DNA of 64,000 nt. Origin: Seriola aureovittata (Eukaryota > Chordata > Actinopteri > Carangiformes > Carangidae). This document shows positions 36,872 through 47,800 of the stretch, one piece after another; position 1 is the first letter of the stretch; every line of letters starts with the position of its first letter. Under the pieces are notes generated by a model. That model was not told the DNA's origin, ran no database searches, and saw nothing but the letters and a program-made list of their open reading frames with translations. Position numbers and translations under genes: made by a program. The DNA is taken from contig NC_079373.1 of the NCBI RefSeq assembly GCF_021018895.1, forward strand, positions 28,553,602 through 28,617,601, in the 5' to 3' direction.

Positions 36872-37385
36872 TGAAACATTGTGTACTGAACAATCTGTAT
36901 TACTAAAACTGAAAAAGATACTGTGGAGAATAAAACATGCAAAGATCCTCTCCCAAAGTTAATTTAGTCCACCAGAAGAAATAACCTGTTTTAAATTGAA
37001 TTGACAGCCTCCCTTATCTGGGGAGAATCAACATGTGTGCTGTAAGTTCTCAGCTTAAGTGAATCACCTTTGAATTCTAACTTTGACAAATGAAGTTTTT
37101 ATTTTCAAACTATAAGTGTAATCAAAATATCCTTCCATCTAAATTCTCAGTTTAAGTGAATCACCTTTGAATTCTAACTTTGAGAAAAGAGTAATCACAA
37201 GAAGCATGTATGTAAATGCTAATGCAGGGATGTGGGCGGGACTTTCAGATGGACATATAATGTGGGGCGGCCAGATGTCCAGTTACTGTCTTCTGAGACT
37301 GGTCAACAAGAGTGTCACGTCTTCACTGAGGATTTCTCCTGTTTTTTCCTGTTCTACTCGACAGTTTTCTTTTCGTTCCCTGAAA
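36872..37385 (+). promoter_or_regulatory. Putative 5' region and promoter of YR-SET gene
   Basis: A 514-bp non-coding stretch between the divergent chimera and the start codon. It has a 40-bp direct repeat (37047-37086 and 37144-37183, one mismatch), an octamer-like ATGTAAAT at about 37210, a GC box GGGCGGG at 37234-37240 and TATAA at 37256-37260, about 125 bp before the ATG. This order suits a polymerase II promoter but is only suggestive. Confidence 0.4.
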
Positions 37386-40300
37386 ATGGCAGCCCAGCGG
37401 TAAGTCAAGATCAATTTCATGGTTCGCAATGTAGTTGCTCAATGTAGTAAAAGTCATGTATTACATTATAGAAGTTTTAACATTCAAAGGTATGTAGGTA
37501 TATTTGCTGATGGTTCCCAGACTTAGGGACCAAATCAAGAGGTTAGTTTGTATGTACAGTCAAGCTCATACAGTCCTTTTCTAACAGAATGTAGTAAAAC
37601 ATCCTTTTATAATCAAGTTAAAATAGACATATGTGTTTCATAGTAGTAAACAAGACAGAGAATAACAGTGGGTGTAGTTTATCGCACATTGGAAACATGG
37701 CTGATCACATCTTTTGTTTTGCTTAATGACTTGTTAACGACCCTATTTGAGTGATAATGAAATCATTAGGCCACTAACCCAAGCTGAGATTTAAAGCATA
37801 TTTTCTGATGGCTGACCAAACTTCTCCCTGAGTAAAGCTTTAAATTAATTGAAGAATGTCTTTTTCTATTTCCAGTAAAGCCAACAGGCACTTCCTGCTG
37901 TGCCCTGTGTGCGTGAAACCCCAGGAATGCCTTCCTGTGCATCTGCGCAGGGTCTGCATGAAGACCGCCACACCAGAAGCCATGGAAGCAGAGGTGTTGA
38001 AGGCAAAGAAGGATGTCCATGAGCTTCTGGTGTCTGGCAGGGTCTTCAACCACGGCCTGCTTCGGCAGATTTTGGATGACGCTGATCCACTCAGCAGGTT
38101 GGTGGAAGGGCTTTTCAGTCTTTTCTCAAACATCACTTCTTGTTTACTCTCTGAAATGTATTACATTTTTTAAATTGTATTGAATAACATTGTCTAAATT
38201 CTGTTTTTTTTTTAATTGAAAGGCTGATTGAGGAGCTGCAGCGTCGGCACATGGCGGTGGTTGGTGTCCCTCCACCACTGCCCAATGCCAACGTTACGGC
38301 AGCGACGGCACAGCCACCCGAGAGTGCGGCCACTGAGACTCCTGAGAGCGAGCCTGACATTGCCTCTGTCAGCAGTGGCGAGTACTTTCAATGGTGAGAA
38401 TCTCAGTTTCACAACTTCACTGACGATGTTTGTTTTTGATTGTGAGTCACAAATATTCAGTATGTAACAACAATTCACTACTATAACAATTATAACACTT
38501 TTCCCACATTGCAGTAACCCAGATGTGCAGTGGAAGAAGGCGGCCAGGAAGCTGATGGCAGAGAAGGGCCTCTATGGGAAGCACTCCCTGGACCATCCAT
38601 TGCTGAAGGGCTTTGCCAACTACCTGGAGAAAGACCTCCAGAATGAAAATTTCAAACAGGAGGTGAGGACTACCATAAAACACTCTGTGTTTATTAAAAA
38701 CTTCTGAGTTAGGGTTAGGGTTTATTTTTGCATTTTTGTTTAAATCGATTTACAACATGATTTGGGAAACCATGTGCTGGCTTTCAGCCAGAAAGATATG
38801 CACAGCCTGTACCTTTGGTAACATTCCTCCTCCCCTGTATTGCAGTCACTTTTGTAGATGGTATAAGTTAAATTAATATTTGATCCTCACCAGGGTCTTT
38901 CTTTTCATGAATTCAGTTTTTCATACATTTTTTTATAAATAGTTGTCATGTAATTTAAAATGCTAAAATTGCCTTTTTTTTCCCAGGTTGACAACGTTGC
39001 TCGTTTCCTGTACTACGTGGACCCACAGGCCCCATCCCTGGAGTTTGTCAGGAACAGTGAAAAGATCCGCCAGTACCTTCGTGAGCTCTCTGAGGCAACG
39101 CTGACAAAGCAAACTCAGCAGAACTACCTGAAGAGCTTGAAAAGGTTGGTGCATTTGGTGTTTCTTTTCATATAATGTCAACACTTGTGTAGACAATAAA
39201 CATAATTGGGCTTAAATACATATACTTAAATACTTGCACTTTGACCGACAGATTCCTGGTGTACCACACGGTCAACAGCAACCTGAGGCACGAGGATCGG
39301 GCACTCTATGAGGACTGCAGGCACTTCATTGAGTTCCTTGGGTCTCTGCAGAAATGCTGCTCCAAGCAAGCGAGCAAAGAGATCACCCAAAAGAGGTAAG
39401 TTTAATTGTTCTCACCCACCTAACTGGATTACAGTATAGATATGTGAGCAATGTGGCATGTAATGTCATGATTTGTTAATAACATTTGATCTGTTTTCTC
39501 ATAGGCATAGCATGTTGACGGAGCAACATCAGCTGACACCATATGACTGCTTGGCTGTGCTGAGGGCTGCCAGGAAGGACTTGATGGCAGTTATTGCGAA
39601 GGTCTCCGTGGACAAAAGTGCAACCCTGGAGTTGACCGAGTGCTGCTTCGTGGTGTACTATCTCCAGGCAGTGGTCATCCTGAGGCACCTCCAACAACCA
39701 GGCGTGGTGGAGCACATGACTGTGAGTATTCTTATGCTCTTTTTGTCTGCATTGTTAGAAAATTTCACCTGACATTTTTGCCATTCCCCATACTAATCAA
39801 TGTGATATCCTTGTTTTGTGCAGGTGCAAGAGTGGATAGTCCGTCAGACAGACAGGTCAGGCAACGCCATTATTGGTGTGAAGGAGCACAAGACCGCAGC
39901 ACGGCAAGTTGCCGCGTTTGCCTTGTCACAGGAGGAGGAGTGTGTAAGTTCATCAGATTTCCTCTGAGAATCTGTCAGAACCTGTTCAAAAGCAGAAATT
40001 AATCTTTATTTCTATGTTTCCTCTGCCAACAGTGGTTTGATATGTACTTCACACGAGTGCGGCCACAACTCCTCAATTCTAAGAAGCGCAAGCGGGATGA
40101 CTCAGATGACGAGGAGGAACGGTTCTTCATCTCCACCACGGGGAGGCCGATCTATAATGCCTCCAATGACCTTGACCGGCTGCACTCAAAGTAAGCTAAC
40201 CATCATGATTCATTTCCCCTCCCAAATGTACTTCTATAAATAACCGTCTCAGCTCTCTGGTGGGATGTGTCAATTAATGTCATATTAATATCTGTTTAAA

Positions 40301-41598
40301 CTTTCACTTTAGATACAAACTCAAGCCAGTGACCAGCCGAGTGGCACGCAGAGTCTTCGAGACGGCCACCGGGACGATGACTGACACAGAGAAGTCTCTG
40401 GTGGCCGACTACCTCACTCATTCCACTGCGACGGCGGAAAAACATTACCGCATGAAGCAGCCGGAGACCATTGTGAGGGCCAGTCAGCTGCTGGCTAAGC
40501 TCGCTGGTGACTCAAGGTAAAGATGTCTTATATTTGTCAACAATTAATACAATCAACAATTTGTAAACATAATCAAACCCACCATCATTTATATGTAGGC
40601 ACACTGAACACTTATCTAATACTTTTCTTCTCCTTCTCCTTCTTCTCTTATGTAGTGTTGAGTCTGCAGATGAGGGTCCCAGTCATGGTACCCGCCACGG
40701 GTGCTCGCAATGCTGCCGACAAGCCTGCCTGTACTACAAATGTGCAGATGGATGTCCAAGCAGCATTTGACAAACTGCTGGAAACGCACCCGGTGACACT
40801 GGACGGGGACGTGCCAGACAAGACTGAGCGCAGAAAGGTGTCACCCGACTGTCAGCGGCAGTTGTACGAGCGTTGGCTGAAGGCACAGATGAAACTGCGC
40901 GTGCAGCATGTTCTCTGTAAGTATTTTCTCAATGTTTAATAAAAATGTTTTCAAGTATCAATGCTATGTACATGATTCAAAGTTGTCAACTATATTTTTC
41001 TTAACTAACAAAACCTTTTAATTTTTTCTCGACAGCATACTTCTGCCGACGTCTCCCAACAGAAAACCGGGTCAGCACCTGGATTGCTAAGCGGGGATGG
41101 AAGAAAAACCTCCCCATCTCTGCCAATATCATAAAGGAGTGGAAGCCCTCAGGATCTGTGGACATGGTCATGGATTCTAGACACATCCAGAAAATGACCA
41201 TCTCTCAGAGGTGGAGAGGACTACTGGTCACCGATGTCAAAGGGAAAGGCAAGGGTGTCGTTGCCACCCGCAGATTTCAGACTGGTGAGGTGGTCTGTGA
41301 TTACCATGGGAGGGTGATCACAGCCAAAGAGGGCTATCACATACACAAGAACACCAGTGAGGAGGAGACTGGACATATGTTCTTTTATACAAATCAAAAA
41401 GGGCAGCCCATGTGCATTGATGCACATTCATCTTTTTGTGAGTGCCACCCCGAAAAGCAGACTGTTGGCAGGTTTATCAACCACGCAAAAGCACAAGCCA
41501 ACCTAAGGCCCAGGTTCACAGATGGGGAGGAAAAAGAAGTTATTCTTTTCTTCGCAACCAGGAACATTGAGGTCAATGAGGAACTCCTGTTTAATTAA
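37386..41598 (+). CDS. Tyrosine recombinase-SET methyltransferase fusion gene, 12 exons
   Basis: Exons (GT-AG unless noted): 37386-37399, 37876-38097, 38223-38393, 38515-38662, 38987-39144, 39252-39395, 39505-39721, 39824-39943, 40033-40190, 40313-40516, 40663-40916 and 41036-41598, giving 790 codons with phases that all match. Domains: CCHC finger-like motif (C14, C17, H27, C32); core-binding helices about 186-290; catalytic tyrosine-recombinase domain about 295-520 with K378/K381, R463, H487 and the nucleophile candidate Y496 in HSTATAEKHY; basic patch KKRKR 415-419; HTH-like segment about 604-640; SET domain 660-790 with GKGKGVV and INHAK (N752, H753). The recombinase resembles Crypton-type elements; the SET part resembles KMT5A/PR-Set7, which methylates histone H4 lysine 20. 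Oddities: exon 11 works only with a GAG acceptor at 40663; Q350 stands where the first catalytic Arg is expected (QQPG); four residues (YAVD) are missing; TAA precedes the usual YG end. Probably a TE gene; activity unproven. Confidence 0.75.
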
Positions 41599-41827
41599 GG
41601 TGCGGGCAAAAAGTCTTTTCGGGGAGAGGGCTTGGGCCTCGCTTGGCTCTTTTAGACTTTCTGCAGCCATCCACCTGGCCTGCATTTTCAAGGCCTGTAT
41701 TCAAGTCTACAAGGACATTGTTAGACTTTGCTCTTTTTATTTGTACAGTATTGGCGCACTTTGTAAATGTAAGAAATCTCTGTACAGAAAACAATGAAGT
41801 GGAAGTGCTTAAACTTTATCTGTCTCA
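41599..41827 (+). other. 3' flank of YR-SET gene
   Basis: This runs from the stop codon to the satellite boundary and is conserved in the copies at 35633-35870 and 2925-3110. The frame beyond the TAA stays open for about 16 codons (including SFRGEGLGLAWL) before the next stop, as if the protein had once been longer. No AATAAA signal is evident before the satellite. Confidence 0.6.
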
Positions 41828-44800
41828 TACCTCATTGTAAAGCTTAGATTCTCCTCTTTCCAACAATCGTCGGCTTTCCATCCTATCACAAACCTCTTGT
41901 TATTAACCAGACATTTATTGTGGTCAATTTTAGGCAGCTTTCAGTGCTGGGTCAGAGGTCAAATCTGGTCTCTATATTTAAGCCAATTCAGGATAGAATT
42001 ATCTGATTTACTGGAGTAATACCTCATTGTAAAGTTTAGATTCTATTCTTTCCAACAAGTGTTGTTTTGCCATCCTATCACACACCAATTATTATAAACA
42101 AGAAATTTAATTTGGTCAATTTTAGGCAATTTTCAGAGCTGGTTCAGAGGTCAAATATGGTCTCTACATTAAAGCTGCTATTTCAGGATAGCATTATCTG
42201 ATTTATTGGAGGAATAACTTATTGTAAAGCTTATATTGTATTCTTTCCAACATGTGTTGGCTTTCCATCCTATCACAAACATCTTGTTATTAACCAGACA
42301 TTTAATGTGGTCAATTTTAGGCAGCTTTCAGTGCTGGGTCAGAGGTCAAATCTGGTCTCTATATTTAATCTGCTATTTCAGGATAGCATTATCTGATTTA
42401 CTGGAGTAATACCTAATTGTAAAGCTTATATTGTATTCTTTCCAACATGTGTTGGCTTTCCATCCTATCACAAACATCTTGTTATTAACCAGACATTTAA
42501 TGTGGTCAAGTTTAGGCAGCTTTCAGTGCTGGGTCAGAGGTCAAATCTGGTCTCTATATTTAAGCTTTATCTGATGTAGTCAAGTAATACCTCATTGTAA
42601 AGTTTAGATTCTATTCTTTCCAACATGTGTTGGCTTTCCATCCTATAACAAAGCTCCTGTTATTAACCAGACATTTAATGTGGTCAATTTTAGGCAGCTT
42701 CCAGTGCTGGGTCAGAGGTCAAATCTGGTTCCCTATATATAAGCTGCTATTTCAGGATAGCATTATCTGATTTACTCTAGTAATATCTCATTGTAAAGTT
42801 TAGATTCTATTCTTTCCAACAAGTGTTGTCTTGCCATCCTATCACACACCTCTTATTATAAACCAGAAATTTAATGTGGTCAATTTTAGGCAATTTTCAG
42901 AGCTGGTTCAGAGGTCAAATATGGTCTCTACATTAAAGCTGCTATTTCAGGATAGCATTATCTGATTTATTGGAGCAATACCTCATTGTGAAGCTTATAT
43001 TCTATTCTTTCCAACACGTGTTGGCTTTCCATCTTATCACAAACCTCCTATTATTAACCACACATTTAATTTGGTCAATTTTAGGCAGTTTTCAGAGTTG
43101 GATCAGATGTCAAATCTGGTCTCTTAAGCTGCTATTTCATGATAGCATTATCTAATTTATTGGAGTAATACCTCATTGTAAAGCTTAGATTCCCTTCTTT
43201 CCAACAATTTTCGGCTTTCCATCCTAACACAAACCTCTTGTTATTAACCAGACATGTAATGTATTTCAGGATAGCATTATCTGATTTACTGGAGTAATAC
43301 CTCATTGTTATTAACCAGACATGTAATGTATTTCAGGATAGCATTATCTGATTTAATGGAGTAATACCTCATTGTAAAGCTTATATTCTCCTCTTTCCAA
43401 CAAGTGTTGGCTTTCCATCCTATCACAAACCTCCAATTATAAACCAGACATTTAATGTGGTCACTTTTAGGCAGCTTTCAGAGCTGTGTCAGAGGTCAAA
43501 TCTGGTCTCTATATTTAAGCTGATATTTACAGGATAGCATTATCTGATTTGCTGGAGTCATACCTCATTGTAGAGCCTAGATTCTATTCTTTCCAACATG
43601 TGTTGGCTTTCCATCCTATCACAAACCTCTTGTTATTAACCAGACATGTAATGTATTTCAGGATAGCATTATCTGATTTACTGAAGTAATACCTCATTGT
43701 TATAAACCAGAAATTTAATGTGGTCAATTTTAGGCAGCTTTCAGTGCTGGGTCAGAGGTCAAATCTGGTCTCTATATTTAAGCTGCTATTTCAGGATAGC
43801 ATTATCTGATTTATTGAAGTAATAACTCATTGTGTAGCTTATATTCTATTCTTTCCAACATGTGTTGGCTTTCCATCTTATCACAAACCTCCTGTTATTA
43901 ACCACACATTTAATTTGGTCAATTTTAGGCAGTTTTCAGAGTTGGATCAGAGGTCAAATCTGGTTCCCTATATTTAAGCTGCTATTTCATGATAGCATTA
44001 TCTGATTTACTAAAGTAATACCTCATTGTAAAGTTTAGATTCTATTCTTTCCAACATGTGTTTTTTTGCCATCCTATCACACACCTCTTATTATAAACCA
44101 GAAATTTAATTTGGTCAATTTTAGGCAATTTTCAGAGCTGGTTCAGAGGTCAAATATGGTCTCTATATTTAATCTGCTATTTCAGGATAGCATTATCTGA
44201 TTTACTGGAGTAATACCTCATTGTAAAGCTTATATTGTATTCTTTCCAACATGTGTTGGCTTTCCATCCTATCACAAACATCTTGTTATTAACCAGACAT
44301 TTAATGTGGTCAATTTTAGGCAGCTTTCAGTGCTGGGTCAGAGGTCATATCTGGTCTCTATATTTAAGCTGCTATTTCAGGATAGCATTATCTGATTTAT
44401 TGGAGTAATACCTCATTGTGAAGCTTATATTCTATTCTTTCCAACAAGTGTTGTTTTTCCATCTTATCACAAACCCCATGTAATTAACCACACATTTAAT
44501 TTGGTCAATTTTAGGCAGTTTTCAGAGCTGGATCAGAGGTCAAATCTGGTCTCTACATTAAAGCTGCTATTTCAGGATAGCATTATCTGATTTACTGCAG
44601 TAATACCTCATTGTAAAGCTTATATTCTATTCTTTCCAACATGTGTTTGCTTTCCATCCTATCACAAACCTCTTGTTATTAACCAGACATTTAACTTGGT
44701 CAATTTTAGGCAGCTTTCAGTGCTGGGTCAGAGGTCAAATCTGGTCTCTTAAGCTGCTATTTCATGATAGCATTATCTAATTTACTGGAGTAATACCTCA

Positions 44801-47800
44801 TTGTAAAGCTTAGATTCCCTTCTTTCCAACAATTTTCGGCTTTCTATCCTAACACAAACCTCTTGTTATTAACCAGACATGTAATGTATTTCAGGATAGC
44901 ATTATCTGATTTAATGGAGTAATACCTCATTGTAAAGCTTATATTCTATTCTTTCAACATGTGTTGGCTTTCCATCTTATCACAAACCTCCTGTTATTAA
45001 CCACACATTTAATTTGGTCAATTTTAGGCAGTTTTCAGAGTTGGATCAGAGGTCAAATCTGGTTCCCTATATTTAAGCTGCTATTTCAGGATAGCATTAT
45101 CTGATTTACTCAAGTAATACCTCATTGTAAAGTTTAGATTCTATTCTTTCCAACAAGTGTTGTCTTGCCATCCTATCACACACCTCTTATTATAAACCAG
45201 AAATTTAATTTGGTCAATTTTAGGCAATTTTCAGAGCTGGTTCAGAGGTCAAATATGGTCTCTATATTTAATCTGCTATTTCAGGATAGCATTATCTGAT
45301 TTACTGGAGTAATACCTCATTGTAAAGCTTATATTGTATTCTTTCTAAAGAGTGTTTGCTTTCCATCTTATCACAAACCTCTTGTTATTAACCAGACATT
45401 TAATGTGGTCAATTTTAGGCGGTTTTCAGAGCTGGGTCAGAGGTCAAATCTGGTCTCTATATTTAAGTTATTTCATGATAGCATTATCTGATTTACTGTA
45501 GTAATACCTCATTGTAAAGCTTAAATTCTCCTCTTTCCAACAAGTGTTGGCTTTCCATCGTATAACAAGCCTCTTGTTATTAACCATACATTTAATGTGA
45601 CCAATTTAATGCAGCTTTCTGATCTGGGTCAGAGGTCAAATCTGGTTTCTATATTTAAGCTGGTATTTCTGGCTAGCATTATCTGATTTACGGGGGTAAT
45701 ACCTCATTGTAAAGTTTAGATTCTCCTCTTTCCAACAATCGTCGGCTTTCCATCCTATCACAAACTTCTTGTTATTAAACAGACATTTAATGTGGTCAAT
45801 TTTAGACAGCTTTCTATTCAAGCTGATATTTCAAGATAGCATTATCTGATTTACTGGAGTAATACCTCATTGTAAATATTAGATTCTCCTCTTATCCAAC
45901 AATTGTTGGCTTTCCATCCTATCACAAACCTCTTGTTATTAACCAGACATTTAATGTGGTCAATTTTAGGCAGCTTTCAGTGCTGGGTCAGAGGTCAAAT
46001 CTGGTCGGTATATTTAAGCTGCTATTTCAGGATAGAATTATCTGATTTATTGGAGTAATACCTCATTGTAAAGCTTAGATTCTCTTCTTTCCAACATGTG
46101 TTGGCTTTCCATCCTAACACAAACCTCTTGTTATTAACCAGACATGTAATGTATTTCAGGATAGCATTATCTGATTTACTGGAGTAATAACTCATTGTTA
46201 TAAACCAGAAATTTAATGTGGTCAATTTTAGGCAGCTTTCAGTGCTGGGTCAGAGGTCAAATCTGGTGTCTATATTTAAGCTGCTATTTCAGGATAGCAT
46301 TATCTGATTTACTGGTGTAATACCTCATTGTAAAGCTTAGATTCTATTCTTTCCAACATGTGTTGGCTGTCCATCCTATCACAAACTTCTTGTTATTAAC
46401 CAGACATTTAATGTGGTCAATTTTAGGCAGCTTTCAGTGCTGGGTCAGAGGTCAAATCTGGTCTCTATATTTAAACTGCTATTTCAGGATAGCATTATCT
46501 GATTTATTGGAGTAATACCTCATTGTGAAGCTTATATTCTATTCTTTCCAACAAGTGTTGTCTTGCCATCCTATCACACACCTCTTATTATAAACCAGAA
46601 ATTTGATGTGGTCAATTTTAGGCAGCTTTCAGTGCTGGTTCAGAGGTCAAATATGGTCTCTATATTTAATCTGCTATTTCAGGATAGCATTATCTGATTT
46701 ACTGGAGTAATACATCATTGTAAAGCTTATATTCTCCTCTTTCCAACAAGTGTTGGCTTTCCATCCTATCACAAACCTCCAATTATAAACCAGACATTTA
46801 ATGTGGTCACTTTTAGGCAGCTTTCAGAGCTGGGTCAGAGGTCAAATCTGGTCTCTATATTTAAGCTGATTTTTACAGGATAGCATTATCTGATTTGCTG
46901 GAGTCATACCTCATTGTAGAGCCTAGATTCTATTCTTTCCAACATGTGTTGGCTTTCCATCCTATCACAAACCTCTTGTTATTAACCAGACATGTAATGT
47001 ATTTCAGGATAGCATTATCTGATTTACTGGAGTAATACCTCATTGTTATAAACTAGAAATTTAATGTGGTCAATTTTAGGCAGCTTTCAGTGCTGGGTCA
47101 GAGGTCAAATCTGGTCTCTATATTTAAGCTGCTATTTCAGGATAGATTTATCTGATTTACTGGAGTAATACCTCATTGTGAAGCTTAGATTCTCTTCTTT
47201 CCAACATGTGTTGGCTTTCCATCCTATCACAAACCTCTTGTTATTAACCAGACATTTAATGTGGTCAATTTGAGGCAGCTTTCAGTGCTGGGTCAGAGGT
47301 CAAATTTGGTCTCTATATTTAAGCTGCTATTTCAGGATAGCATTATCTGATTTACTCAAGTAATACCTCATTGTAAAGTTTAGATTCTATTCTTTCCAAC
47401 AAGTGTTGTCTTGCCATCCTATCACACACCTCTTATTATAAACCAGAAATTTGATGTGGTCAATTTTAGGCAGCTTTCAGTGCTGGTTCAGAGGTCAAAT
47501 CTGGTCTCTATATTTAATCTGCTATTTCAGGATAGCATTATCTGATTTACTGGAGTAATACCTCATTGTAAAGCTTATATTCTCCTCTTTCCAACAAGTG
47601 TTGGCTTTCCATCCTATCACAAACCTCCAATTATAAACCAGACATTTAATATGGTCACTTTTAGGCAGCTTTCAGAGCTGGGTCAGAGGTCAAATCTGGT
47701 CTCTATATTTAAGCTGATTTTTACAGGATAGCATTATCTGATTTATTGGAGTAATAACTCATTGTGTAGCTTATATTCTATTCTTTCCAACATGTGTTGG

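Noticed and set aside
37234..37250. NF-kB-like GGGACTTTCA upstream of the YR-SET gene
   Set aside because: One mismatch from the consensus in a single place; no supporting context.
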